A DNA stretch of 64,000 bases from Burkholderia vietnamiensis LMG 10929 (GTDB lineage Bacteria > Pseudomonadota > Gammaproteobacteria > Burkholderiales > Burkholderiaceae), in the NCBI RefSeq assembly GCF_000959445.1, contig NZ_CP009632.1:124001-188000 (forward strand), given 5' to 3'. Under the pieces are notes generated by a model. The model had not been told where the DNA came from. It searched no databases and saw only the letters and a program-made list of their open reading frames with translations. Positions 1 to 8,434 of this stretch are shown here, in pieces. Every line of letters begins with the position of its first letter. Position 1 is the first letter of the stretch. The translations under genes were made by a program, and so were the position numbers.

Positions 1-584
1 AAGGCGAGGTGCGCAATCCCGGCAACCAGCCGATCAACGACGTGCCGATGACGCTCATCGAGGCGCTCGATCGTGCGGGCGGCCTGCAGCCCACCGCCGA
101 CCGCAGCCGGATCGAGCTGCTGCGCGGCGACGCGCGCTACGTGCTCGACCTGTCGCGGCTCGTCGCGCGGCGGATCGACCCGGCGCGCATCCTGCTGCGC
201 AATCGCGACGTGCTGCGCGTGCAGTCGCGCGAGGACAGCGGCGCATACGTGATGGGCGAGGTCACGAAGCCGACGCTCGCGCTACCGCTGCGCGACGGGT
301 CGCTCACGCTCGGCGACGCGTTGCAGCAGGCCGGCAGCTTCAACAGCGGCACGGCCGACACCGCGCAGGTGTACGTGATCCGCGCGCGCGGCTCGCGTAC
401 GCCGGACGTGTTCCATCTCGACGCGAAGTCGCCGGTCGCGATGGTCCTCGCGAACGACTTCAGGCTCGCGCCGAAGGACGTCGTCTATGTCGACGGCAAC
501 GGCCTCGTGCGCTTCAGCCGCGTGCTGTCGCTGCTGCTGCCCGCGATCAATGCCGGCATGACCGGCGCGCTTGTCGCGAAATGA
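1..584 (+). CDS. Polysaccharide export outer-membrane protein (Wza family), 5'-truncated
   Basis: This is the C-terminal part of a Wza-type outer-membrane polysaccharide export protein; the frame is open at the left edge, so the start lies outside the window. The first visible residues read GEVRNPG, the typical start of an SLBB domain, and a second SLBB-like repeat begins at [15 protein letters not shown] near visible residue 83. The tail holds the family-typical HLDAKSP and LAPKDVVYV strings and a hydrophobic C-terminal helix ([11 protein letters not shown]) that would form the outer-membrane pore in Wza. It is followed after 54 bases by the Wzc-like kinase, the usual export partner. The assignment is confident. 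The upstream lipoprotein signal and the export domain cannot be checked here. Confidence 0.9.
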   Translation, partial: GEVRNPGNQPINDVPMTLIEALDRAGGLQPTADRSRIELLRGDARYVLDLSRLVARRIDPARILLRNRDVLRVQSREDSGAYVMGEVTKPTLALPLRDGSLTLGDALQQAGSFNSGTADTAQVYVIRARGSRTPDVFHLDAKSPVAMVLANDFRLAPKDVVYVDGNGLVRFSRVLSLLLPAINAGMTGALVAK

Positions 585-638
585 GCGCCCGCCGCGTCGC
601 AGCGACCGCGCTGTAACCCGATAGACACTGGATTCGCC

Positions 639-2870
639 ATGAACGACCTCTCCGAAGCACGGCTCTACGACGCGGCGTTGTACGACGATGCGCCGCTCTC
701 GTCCTACGTCGACATCGTGCTGGCGCGCTGGCGCCTCGTGCTCGGCATCGCGGCCGGCGTGTTCCTGCTGGGCCTGCTGTACGCGGTGTTCGCGACGCCG
801 GTGTATCGGGTCGACGCGACGATCCAGGTCAACGAATCGACCGCCGCCGGCAACTCGCCGCTGCACGACATCGCGGCGCTGCTCGACAACGGCAGCACGA
901 CCGCCGCCGAACTCGAGCTCGTGCGTGCGCGCATGGTGATCGACGCGGTCGTCACCAAGCAGCATCTGAACCTCGTCGCCGAGCCGCGCTATGTCCCGCT
1001 GATCGGCCGCTGGGTCGCGCGCCGCTATCGCGGCGAAGGCATCGCGCCGCCGCTGTGGGGCCTGTCGCGCTTCGCGTGGGGCGGCGAGCGGTTCGACGTC
1101 GCGACGTTCGAGACGGCCGGCGCGACGAGCCACGACGGCGTCGATGCGCTGGACGGGCTGTGGTTCACCGTGACCGCGCTGGACGGCGGCCGCTACATGC
1201 TGCGGGACGACGACGACGCCATCGTGCTGAGCGGCGCGGTCGGCGCACCGGCGCATGGCGAGTACCAGGGCAAGCCGCTGACGCTGCTGGTCGCGGCGCT
1301 CGACGCGCGCCCCGGCACGACGTTCCGGCTCAAGCGCATCCCGCAGATCGAGGCCGTCGCGCAACTGCAGGACGATCTGAGCGTCGAGGAAAAGGCGAAG
1401 CAGTCGGGGATCCTGTCGGTCACGCTCGAGGGCGACGACAAGGTGCGCATCAGGGAGATCCTGAAGGCGGTGGTGGACGGCTACGTCGCGCAGAACCGCG
1501 ACTACCGGAGCAAGGAGGCGGCCGCCACGCTCGAGTCGCTGAAGATCAGCATGCCGGCGGTCGAGCAGACGCTGAAGGACGCCGAGGAGCGCTACGCGAA
1601 GTTCCGCGCGCGCACGCGCACGGTCGATCTCGACGAGCAGGGCAAGCTGCTGCTCGGCCAGGAAGTCGACATCGACACGCGCATGCTCGAACTCAAGCAA
1701 AGGCGCGTCGACCTGATCGCGCGCTTCGCCGACGGTCATCCGGCCGTGCAGGCGCTCGATGCGAACCTCGCCGAACTCGCGGGCAAGGCGGCGGAACTGC
1801 GCACGCGCGAAGCGAGGCTGCCCGATACGGAGCGCGAGGGCCTCGCGGTGCTGCGCGACGTGCGCGTGAACACCGAGCTGTACACCAACCTGCTCAACAC
1901 CGCGCAGCAGCTGAACATCGCGAAGCAGAGCGAGATCGGCAACGTCCGCGCGGTCGACCAGCCGGTGCTGCCGGTGAAGCCGGTCAAGCCCAAGCGCTTG
2001 CTCGTGATCGCGCTGTCGCTGTGCGTCGGCATCGCGCTCGGCGTGGCCGCGCCGTTCGCGCAGCGCGCCGTGTGGGGCCGCGTCGAACACTCGGAGCATC
2101 TGGAGCAGGCGCTCGGCGTGCCGGTCTATGCGGTGGTGCCGCACAGCCGCGCGCAGCGGCGCCTCGTGCGCAGCCAACAGCGCGCGGCGCAGGGCCCGCA
2201 CGTGCTCGCCTCCGAGATCCCGGAGGACGTCACCGTCGACGCAATCCGCAGCCTGCGCACGACGCTGCAGTTCACGCTGTCCGAGACGGGCCACCACGTG
2301 ATCATGGTCACGAGCCCGCAGCCGAACGCCGGCAAGTCGTTCCTGTGCGCGAACCTCGCGTCGCTGTTCGCGTCGGGCGGCAAGCGCGTGCTGCTGATCG
2401 ACGCGGACATTCGCCGCGGTCAGGCGCATCGGCACTTCGGCCTGCCGGCCGCGCCGGGGCTGCCCGACGTGATCGCGAGCGGCGCGCTCGAGCGCGGCGT
2501 GCAGCGCACGTCGATCGCCGGCGTCGACGTGCTGCCGCGCGGCGCGGTCGCGCGCACGTCCGAGCTGTTCAACGACGGCCGCTTCAAGACGGTGCTCGAC
2601 GCCGCGTCGCGGCGCTACGACATCGTCATCGTCGACACCGCGCCGATCCTCGCGCTGCACGACGCGGCGACCATCGGCCGTCACGGCGCGACGACGCTGC
2701 TGTGCGTGCGGCACGGCCGCAGTTCGATGCCGGAGATCCGCGAGGCGGAGCGACGCCTGCGCAACGCGGGCATCGCGATCAGCGGCGTGGTGCTGAACGA
2801 CGTGCCGCGCCGGCAGGCCGTCTACGGCACGTACGGCGAACGGAATTACGCATATGAAACCGAGCACTGA
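639..2870 (+). CDS. Polysaccharide co-polymerase and BY-type tyrosine kinase (Wzc/BceF-like)
   Basis: A 743-residue inner-membrane protein controlling chain length and export of exopolysaccharide. A Wzz-type domain starts with a membrane helix at about residues 31-52. A large periplasmic coiled-coil region ends in a second helix at about 451-472 (LLVIALSLCVGIALGVAA), preceded by the proline-rich PVLPVKPVKPKR linker. The C-terminal half is a cytoplasmic bacterial tyrosine kinase: Walker A PNAGKS (GKS at about 565-567), Walker A' VLLIDADIRR and Walker B IVIVDTAP. The extreme C terminus carries a tyrosine cluster (YGTYGERNYAY), the usual autophosphorylation tail. It overlaps the next gene by 17 bases. 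Family and domain order are clear; the exact polysaccharide is not known from this window. Confidence 0.95.
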   Translation: MNDLSEARLYDAALYDDAPLSSYVDIVLARWRLVLGIAAGVFLLGLLYAVFATPVYRVDATIQVNESTAAGNSPLHDIAALLDNGSTTAAELELVRARMVIDAVVTKQHLNLVAEPRYVPLIGRWVARRYRGEGIAPPLWGLSRFAWGGERFDVATFETAGATSHDGVDALDGLWFTVTALDGGRYMLRDDDDAIVLSGAVGAPAHGEYQGKPLTLLVAALDARPGTTFRLKRIPQIEAVAQLQDDLSVEEKAKQSGILSVTLEGDDKVRIREILKAVVDGYVAQNRDYRSKEAAATLESLKISMPAVEQTLKDAEERYAKFRARTRTVDLDEQGKLLLGQEVDIDTRMLELKQRRVDLIARFADGHPAVQALDANLAELAGKAAELRTREARLPDTEREGLAVLRDVRVNTELYTNLLNTAQQLNIAKQSEIGNVRAVDQPVLPVKPVKPKRLLVIALSLCVGIALGVAAPFAQRAVWGRVEHSEHLEQALGVPVYAVVPHSRAQRRLVRSQQRAAQGPHVLASEIPEDVTVDAIRSLRTTLQFTLSETGHHVIMVTSPQPNAGKSFLCANLASLFASGGKRVLLIDADIRRGQAHRHFGLPAAPGLPDVIASGALERGVQRTSIAGVDVLPRGAVARTSELFNDGRFKTVLDAASRRYDIVIVDTAPILALHDAATIGRHGATTLLCVRHGRSSMPEIREAERRLRNAGIAISGVVLNDVPRRQAVYGTYGERNYAYETEH

Positions 2871-4389
2871 GCCGGCGCTGCGCGAGTTCGCGCCTGCGCC
2901 CGTGCCCGCTCATGCGCACGCGTCGCCCGGCGGCGAGCGGCTCGGTGCGCGCACCGTGCGCGGCCTCGCGTGGGCGCTGGTGCAGGCCTGGGGCGGCAAG
3001 CTCGTCACGCTCGTCACGTATCTGCTGGTCGCGCGCTGGCTCGGTCCGGCCGACGTCGGCCTTACCGCGGCGGTCACGTTGTCGCTGTCGCTGGTGCTGA
3101 TGATCGCCGAGGGCGGCCTCGGCGATGCGGTGGTCCAGCGCGCGGCGCTCGCCGACGACGATCTCGAATGGCCGTTCGCGTTCTCGATCGGCATGGCCGT
3201 CGTGCTCGCGGCCGTGCTGTTCGCGCTCGCCGCGCGCGTCGAAGCATGGTTCGGCGTGCCGGGGCTCGCGCCGTATCTGCGCGTGGCCGCCGCGTTCGTG
3301 CCGATCGGCTCGGCCGGCTCGTTTCAGGAGGCGCTGTACAAGCGGCGGCTCGATTTCCGGACGCTCGCGATGCGCCAGCTCGTGTCGGTGAGCGTCGCGG
3401 GCGCGGTGGCCGTTGCGCTCGCGGTGGCCGGCGCCGGCGCGTGGAGCCTGATCGCGCAGGCGGCGACCTTCATGACGGTGTCTGCGGCGTGGCTGTGGCG
3501 CCGGCCGGTGTGGCGTCCGCGCGGCCGCCGCAACGTGTCGACGTTCGCGCCGCTCGCGCGCTTCGGCGCGCATGTCGTCGCCGCGCGGCTGATCGACTGG
3601 TGGGCGACGCGCACCGTCGACCTGATCGTCGTCGCGCTGTACGGCGCGGCCGGCCTCGGCATCTATGCGATCGGCGCGCGGCTCTATCAGACGGCGCTCG
3701 AGCTGCTGTGCCGCGCGGCGACCGACGTCGCGCTCGCCGTGCTGTCGCGCGTCGCACACGACGCCGAGCGGATGGCGGCCACCTACGTCGACGTCACGGG
3801 CCTCGCGGCGATGACGGCGGCGCCGCTGTTCGTGCTGATGGCCGTGTTGAGCCACGACATCACGATCGTGCTGTTCGGCGTGCGCTGGGCCGCCAGCGCC
3901 GCGGTCATGACGCCGCTGATGGCGCTCGGAGCGGTGCAGACCGTGCAGTTCGTCAACGGCGCGTTCCTCGCGGCGCGCGGCCGCCCGCACGTGACGATGT
4001 GGCTGACGCTCGTCAAGCTCGCGCTGGTGCTCGCGACGATGGTGGCCGTGCCGTCGCAGCGCGTCGCGCAGCTCGCATGGCTGTACGTCGGCGCGGTGCT
4101 GTGCATCACGCCGCTCAGTTTCGGCGCGGTCGTCGTCGAGCTGGCCGTGGACCGCGCGCGGCTGCTGGGCCGGCTCGTGCCGCCGTATCTGATCGCCCTC
4201 GGCTGCGCGGCGATCGTGCGGCAGGCGGGCGCGCATCTCGGCGGCGTGCCGGTCCTGGTCCGGTTGCCGCTGCTGATCGTCTGCTTCGCGAGCGCGTACG
4301 TCGGCGCGACGTGGATGCTGCGCCGCGACACCGCGCGCCGCACCGTGTCGATGCTGATCGCACTGCGCGCGGCGAGGAGCGCGACATGA
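2854..4389 (+). CDS. Wzx-like oligosaccharide flippase (MOP superfamily)
   Basis: A 511-residue polytopic membrane protein of the polysaccharide-biosynthesis/flippase type, expected to move lipid-linked repeat units across the inner membrane. After a hydrophilic N terminus of about 30 residues, many hydrophobic helices follow, beginning with a segment (LVTLVTYLLVARWLGPADVGLTAA) that matches the family's conserved first helices. The charged string GSFQEALYKRRLDFR near residue 155 is also typical of this group. The start chosen is the ATG inside the end of the kinase gene, giving a 17-base overlap, and the stop overlaps the next start as ATGA, so translation is probably coupled. The length fits Wzx proteins. 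Substrate specificity is unknown. Confidence 0.88.
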   Translation: MKPSTEPALREFAPAPVPAHAHASPGGERLGARTVRGLAWALVQAWGGKLVTLVTYLLVARWLGPADVGLTAAVTLSLSLVLMIAEGGLGDAVVQRAALADDDLEWPFAFSIGMAVVLAAVLFALAARVEAWFGVPGLAPYLRVAAAFVPIGSAGSFQEALYKRRLDFRTLAMRQLVSVSVAGAVAVALAVAGAGAWSLIAQAATFMTVSAAWLWRRPVWRPRGRRNVSTFAPLARFGAHVVAARLIDWWATRTVDLIVVALYGAAGLGIYAIGARLYQTALELLCRAATDVALAVLSRVAHDAERMAATYVDVTGLAAMTAAPLFVLMAVLSHDITIVLFGVRWAASAAVMTPLMALGAVQTVQFVNGAFLAARGRPHVTMWLTLVKLALVLATMVAVPSQRVAQLAWLYVGAVLCITPLSFGAVVVELAVDRARLLGRLVPPYLIALGCAAIVRQAGAHLGGVPVLVRLPLLIVCFASAYVGATWMLRRDTARRTVSMLIALRAARSAT

Positions 4390-5597
4390 GCGCCGTCGTT
4401 GGTCCGTTGTCGCATTCCGCCGCGCCGACGCCCGCGCGGCGCGCGCGCTTCGACGTCGCCGACGCCGTCCTGCTGGCGCTGCTGCTGCTGAATTCGATCC
4501 AGTTCCTGAAGATCGGCGGCGCGCAGCTCGGACAGCTGTTCGCGGTGCTGGTGCTGCCGGTGCTGCTGGTGCGTCGGCGCATCCACGTCGGCGCATGGGA
4601 AGTGTGGGCGTTCGCGCTGTTCGCGGGCGCCGCGCTGTCGACCACCTTCCTGTCCGGCTATCCGCGCTTCAAGGCCGCCGAGCAGATCGTGAAATTCATC
4701 TTCGTGATGCCGGCGTTCTATCTGATCGGCCGCTACTACGGCGCGCGCGCGTGCCGGCGGCCGCTGCCATTCGGCTATGTCGCGATCGCGGCATTCGTCG
4801 CGATCCAGTACGCGCTGCAGTACTTCGACGTGCCCGTGCTGTACGAGAAAGTCGATTTCATGCAGAACGCCGTTCACGGGTCGTTCAAGGAGCGCAACTG
4901 GTTCGCGGCGTTCTTCTTCCTGAGCGCGTACGCGTGCTTCCTGCAGTCGCCGCGCCGCGTGTCCGACGTCGCGAAGTTCGTCGCGCTCGCGCTGGTCGTG
5001 ACGCTGCTGAGCGAATCGAAGACGGTGCTGATCGCGTGCGCGCTCGTGATCCTGCTGCAGGTGCGCGGCCATCTGTTCGCGAAGGTGCTGACGATGGCCG
5101 CCGGCGCGGCGTTCTATCTGTACATGTTCACGCGCGAGCTGACCGGCGACCAGCTGCAGGTGCGGCTGCAGCAGGAGCGCGGCCTTGCGTTCGTCGAGTC
5201 GGTCAAACTCGTCGGCCGCGACTGGATCGGCCACGGCTTCGGCTTCGTCGAGCATTACTTCTCGCATTCGGCGGTCGCCGTGCGCGGGCTCGGCGAGGGC
5301 ACGAGCGCGGTGTTTTGCGCGCCGCTGGACCTGCTGCTGGTCGCCGGTCCGATCGGGCTGCTCGCGTGGGCCGTGTTCTTCGGCGGCCTCGGCCAGGGGC
5401 GGCGCGCGATGCTGCTGCTCGCGCCGATCGCTGCCTGGTCGCTGATCAATCCGATGCACCAGAGCGAAACGTCGTTCCTGTTCCTCGGCTATCTCGCGTC
5501 GTTCGCCCGCGCGCCGCGCGCGGTCCGCCGGACGGTGCGCGCCGCACCGCCCGCCGCGCGGCTCCGATCCCCGTTCCCTTCCGTGCCCATCCGATGA
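4386..5597 (+). CDS. Wzy-like polysaccharide polymerase / O-antigen ligase-type membrane protein
   Basis: A 403-residue polytopic membrane protein. The start was placed at the ATG that overlaps the flippase stop as ATGA; the reading frame itself is open far upstream but is not coding there. About ten hydrophobic segments are visible, with a short loop containing VHGSFKERNWFAAFFFLSAY and a polar stretch near residues 240-300 that may be the catalytic periplasmic loop. Sequence identity in Wzy proteins is poor, so the call rests on topology, size and position between flippase and glycosyltransferases. An O-antigen ligase-domain protein is the main alternative. The C-terminal 25 residues are Arg/Pro-rich and cytoplasmic. 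Confidence 0.72.
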   Translation: MSAVVGPLSHSAAPTPARRARFDVADAVLLALLLLNSIQFLKIGGAQLGQLFAVLVLPVLLVRRRIHVGAWEVWAFALFAGAALSTTFLSGYPRFKAAEQIVKFIFVMPAFYLIGRYYGARACRRPLPFGYVAIAAFVAIQYALQYFDVPVLYEKVDFMQNAVHGSFKERNWFAAFFFLSAYACFLQSPRRVSDVAKFVALALVVTLLSESKTVLIACALVILLQVRGHLFAKVLTMAAGAAFYLYMFTRELTGDQLQVRLQQERGLAFVESVKLVGRDWIGHGFGFVEHYFSHSAVAVRGLGEGTSAVFCAPLDLLLVAGPIGLLAWAVFFGGLGQGRRAMLLLAPIAAWSLINPMHQSETSFLFLGYLASFARAPRAVRRTVRAAPPAARLRSPFPSVPIR

Positions 5598-6430
5598 AAT
5601 TCTCCCTGATCATGGCGACGCTCGGCCGCAGCGACGAGATCGAACGCATGCTCGATTCGCTGCTGCAGCAGGCCTACGCCGACCTCGAAGTCATCGTCGT
5701 CGACCAGAACCCGGACGCGCGCGTCGCACGCATCGTCGAGCGGTATCGCGAGCGGCTGTGCATCGTCCATCTGCGTTCGGAGAAGGGCAAGTCGCGGGCG
5801 ACCAACGTCGGGCTGCAGGCGGTGACGGGCGACGTGGTCGCGTTCCCCGACGACGACTGCTGGTATCGGCCCGGCACGCTCCACGCGGTCGCCGCGCTGC
5901 TGTCCGCCGACCGCATGCTCGACGGCGTGACCGGCATGAGCATCGATGCCGCGGGGCGGCCGTCGCAGGGACGGTGGGCCACCGCGGCGCAGCCCGTGAA
6001 CCGCTTCAACGTGTGGGTCTGCGCGACGTCCTACACGATCTTCCTGCGCCGCTCGGCGGTGAGCGCGGCAGGGCAGTTCGACGTCGAGCTGGGCGTCGGT
6101 GCGACGAGCCGCTGGGGCGCGGGCGAGGAAGTGGATTTTCTCGTCCGTGCGTTGCGCGCCGGGTGCCGGATCGGCTACGACCCGCAGTTGCGCGTACATC
6201 ATCCCGAGCCGCTCGCCGTGCTCGACGAGCACGCGTATGCGCGCGGCCGACGCTACAACCGCGGCTTCGGCCACGTGCTGCGCATCAATCGCTATCCGCT
6301 CGCTTACGTGCTGTACATGATCGCGCGGCCCGTCGCCGGTTGCGCGCTGGCGTTCGCGCGCCGCAATCCGCAGCGCGCGAAGTACTACTGGATCGCGGCG
6401 TCGCATCGGCTGCTCGGCTGGATGGATTGA
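5594..6430 (+). CDS. Family 2 glycosyltransferase
   Basis: A 278-residue GT-A fold glycosyltransferase, probably adding one sugar to the lipid-linked repeat unit at the cytoplasmic face. The N terminus (KFSLIMATLGRSDEIERML) has the family-2 nucleotide-sugar start. EVIVVDQNPD follows near residue 33, and the metal-binding acidic motif FPDDDCW is near residue 94. GEEVDFLVRAL near residue 177 resembles the family's ED region. The start overlaps the polymerase stop as ATGA. The C terminus has a hydrophobic patch (AYVLYMIARPVAGCALAF) that may attach it to the membrane. Donor and acceptor cannot be read from the sequence. Confidence 0.88.
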   Translation: MKFSLIMATLGRSDEIERMLDSLLQQAYADLEVIVVDQNPDARVARIVERYRERLCIVHLRSEKGKSRATNVGLQAVTGDVVAFPDDDCWYRPGTLHAVAALLSADRMLDGVTGMSIDAAGRPSQGRWATAAQPVNRFNVWVCATSYTIFLRRSAVSAAGQFDVELGVGATSRWGAGEEVDFLVRALRAGCRIGYDPQLRVHHPEPLAVLDEHAYARGRRYNRGFGHVLRINRYPLAYVLYMIARPVAGCALAFARRNPQRAKYYWIAASHRLLGWMD

Positions 6431-6433
6431 GCG

Positions 6434-7537
6434 ATGAGCACGCCCTTCTCCATTGCGACGACGACGGCGGCCGATGCGGTTGCCCCGTGCGCGGATCGCA
6501 GCGATTGCGCCGATCACGCCGCCCGCGTACCCGTTACCGTCTATACGGATACGCGCTGGCCGGCCGCCACCGGCATCCACAACGTGATGGCCGCTTACGC
6601 GGCGCGCGCGCCGTCCAACATCCGCATCGCCCCGTTGCCGGTCGGCGGCGGCGTCGCGCATCCGCTGTCGCCGCTCGCGCTGAGCCGCGCGCTGCGCAAG
6701 CTGCCGGCGCGCAATGCAGTGTTCTGGAATCCCGGCTTCGTACCGGCCGCGTGGCCGGGCCTGCCGTCGGTCGTCGTCGTGCACGATCTCACGCATCGCC
6801 ACTTCTATACGCGTGCGCATCGGCTGTACTACGACACCGTGCTGCGTCCGCTGTACCGCCGCTGCTCGGCCATCGTCTGCGTGTCGGCGTTCACGCGCGA
6901 CGAATTCCTCGCGTGGTCGGGCATGCCGCCCGAGCGCGTGCACGTGATCCACAACGGCGCCGACGACGCGTACGCGCACAACCGCGACAAGCTCGGCCAT
7001 CCGTTTCCGTACGTGCTGTATCCGGGCAACCGGCGCAACTACAAGAACCTGCACCGGCTGATCGAGGCGTTCGGCGCGAGCGGGCTCGTCGCGCTCGGCG
7101 TGCGGCTGATGCTGACCGGCGCACCCGATCCGGCGCTGCTCGAGCACGCGGCGCGGCATCGCTGCGCCGACGCCCTCACGTTCGCCGGCGTCGTGCCGAA
7201 CGATGCGATGCCGAAGCTGTATCGCGGTGCGTTGTTCGTCGCGTTCGTGTCGCAGTACGAGGGCTTCGGGTTGCCGATTCTCGAGGCGATGGCGTCGGAC
7301 GTACCGGTGCTGACGTCGCGCGTGTCGGCGATGCCCGAGGTGGCCGGCAGCGCGGCGATGCTCGTCGATCCGGCGTCAGTCGCCGACATCGCGGCCGCGA
7401 TGCGGCGGCTCGGCACCGATGCCGGCTGCCGCGAGGCGCTCGTCGCACGCGGCCGCGCGCAGCTTCGCCGCTTCAACTGGGACGACTCGGCGTGCCGCTT
7501 CTGGAAACTGATCGAGCAGGTCGGCGCGTCGGGATGA
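6434..7537 (+). CDS. Family 4 (GT1-like) glycosyltransferase
   Basis: A 367-residue GT-B fold glycosyltransferase. The N-terminal domain carries VPVTVYTDTRWPAATGIHNV. The linker contains VVVHDLTHRHFYTRAHR and CVSAFTRDEFL, both common in GT4 mannosyl- and rhamnosyltransferases. The C-terminal donor domain has the E-x7-E signature in QYEGFGLPILEAMASDVPV, followed by SRVSAMPEVAGSAA. It starts 3 bases after the preceding GT2 gene and belongs to the same transcription unit. The first 35 residues are poorly conserved in type (Ala/Thr-rich), so a later start is possible. The sugar transferred is unknown. Confidence 0.9.
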   Translation: MSTPFSIATTTAADAVAPCADRSDCADHAARVPVTVYTDTRWPAATGIHNVMAAYAARAPSNIRIAPLPVGGGVAHPLSPLALSRALRKLPARNAVFWNPGFVPAAWPGLPSVVVVHDLTHRHFYTRAHRLYYDTVLRPLYRRCSAIVCVSAFTRDEFLAWSGMPPERVHVIHNGADDAYAHNRDKLGHPFPYVLYPGNRRNYKNLHRLIEAFGASGLVALGVRLMLTGAPDPALLEHAARHRCADALTFAGVVPNDAMPKLYRGALFVAFVSQYEGFGLPILEAMASDVPVLTSRVSAMPEVAGSAAMLVDPASVADIAAAMRRLGTDAGCREALVARGRAQLRRFNWDDSACRFWKLIEQVGASG

Positions 7538-7603
7538 CGCGTGCGGCAACGCACAGAGCCGGACCACCGGCCAGCACATTCAACCAACGCGCGGGGTATC
7601 ACG

Positions 7604-8434
7604 ATGGAAACCGAAGGAAGAATCAGCGTCATCGTCGTCAACTACGGCACGCCCGACATGACGCTGCGATGCGTGGCGTCCTTGATCGCGTTGCGCGTCG
7701 CGCATGCCGGCGACATCGTCGTCGTCGAGAACGCGTCGCCGGACGACTCGTACGCGCGCTTGCGCGGCGAACTGCCGGGCGGCGTCCGGCTGCTGCGCGC
7801 GGCGTGTAATCGCGGCTTCGGCTCCGGCGTGAACTTCGGGATGGCCGCGTGCCGGCGCGACTACGTGCTGGTCGTGAACCCCGACACGCGCTTCGACGAG
7901 AACGGGCTCGCGAAGGTGCTCGACCTGTTCGACGCGTGCCCGCAGGCCGGCCTCGTCGGGCTCGACCTGCAGTATCCCGACGGCCGCCGCCAGTATTCGG
8001 CGCGCCGCTTCTACAGCTGGCTCGACATCCTCGCGCGGCGCACCGCGCTGGGCCGCTCCGACCGCTTTCGTGCGCGCGTCGACCGGCATCTGATGATCGA
8101 CGCGTGGGCGTGCGGCAATCCGTTCGATGCCGAGTGGGTGATGGGAACGGGCTTCGTGGTGCGCCGCGAACTGTTCGAATCGCTCGGCGGGATGGACGAA
8201 GCGTATTTCCTCTACATGGAGGACGTCGACCTCTGCGCGCGAACCTGGCTCGCCGGCTATCGCGTGCTCGGGATGCCGGGCGTCACGCTCGTGCACGAGC
8301 ATCAGCGGCAATCGGCCGCGAGCCCCGTATCGCGCGCCGGACGGCATCATCTGCGCAGCCTGTGGCGGTTCTATCGCAAGTTCCACGTGCCGCTCGCGTT
8401 GCCGCCCGGCGTGTCGCGGATCGCGCGGCAATGA
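7604..8434 (+). CDS. Family 2 glycosyltransferase (rhamnosyltransferase-like)
   Basis: A 276-residue GT-A enzyme resembling WbbL-type rhamnosyltransferases. ISVIVVNYGTPDMTLRCV opens the protein, DIVVVENASPDDS follows, and the acidic motif appears as VVNPDTRFDENG. The late motif YFLYMEDVDLCAR is diagnostic of this subfamily. The ATG at 7604 was chosen over an in-frame GTG at 7541, because the protein then begins a few residues before the conserved first strand and the extra 21 residues look like untranslated leader. This leaves 66 bases after the previous gene. The stop overlaps the next start as ATGA. Confidence 0.88.
   Translation: METEGRISVIVVNYGTPDMTLRCVASLIALRVAHAGDIVVVENASPDDSYARLRGELPGGVRLLRAACNRGFGSGVNFGMAACRRDYVLVVNPDTRFDENGLAKVLDLFDACPQAGLVGLDLQYPDGRRQYSARRFYSWLDILARRTALGRSDRFRARVDRHLMIDAWACGNPFDAEWVMGTGFVVRRELFESLGGMDEAYFLYMEDVDLCARTWLAGYRVLGMPGVTLVHEHQRQSAASPVSRAGRHHLRSLWRFYRKFHVPLALPPGVSRIARQ

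Noticed and set aside
282..2867. 861-codon open frame on the - strand opposite the tyrosine kinase gene
   Set aside because: It lies exactly opposite a confident gene, is Arg/Ala/His-rich and has no motifs; long antisense frames are common at this GC content.
2970..4385. Upstream open frame of the polymerase gene
   Set aside because: It overlaps the flippase gene completely and is Arg-rich; coding begins at the ATG overlapping the flippase stop.
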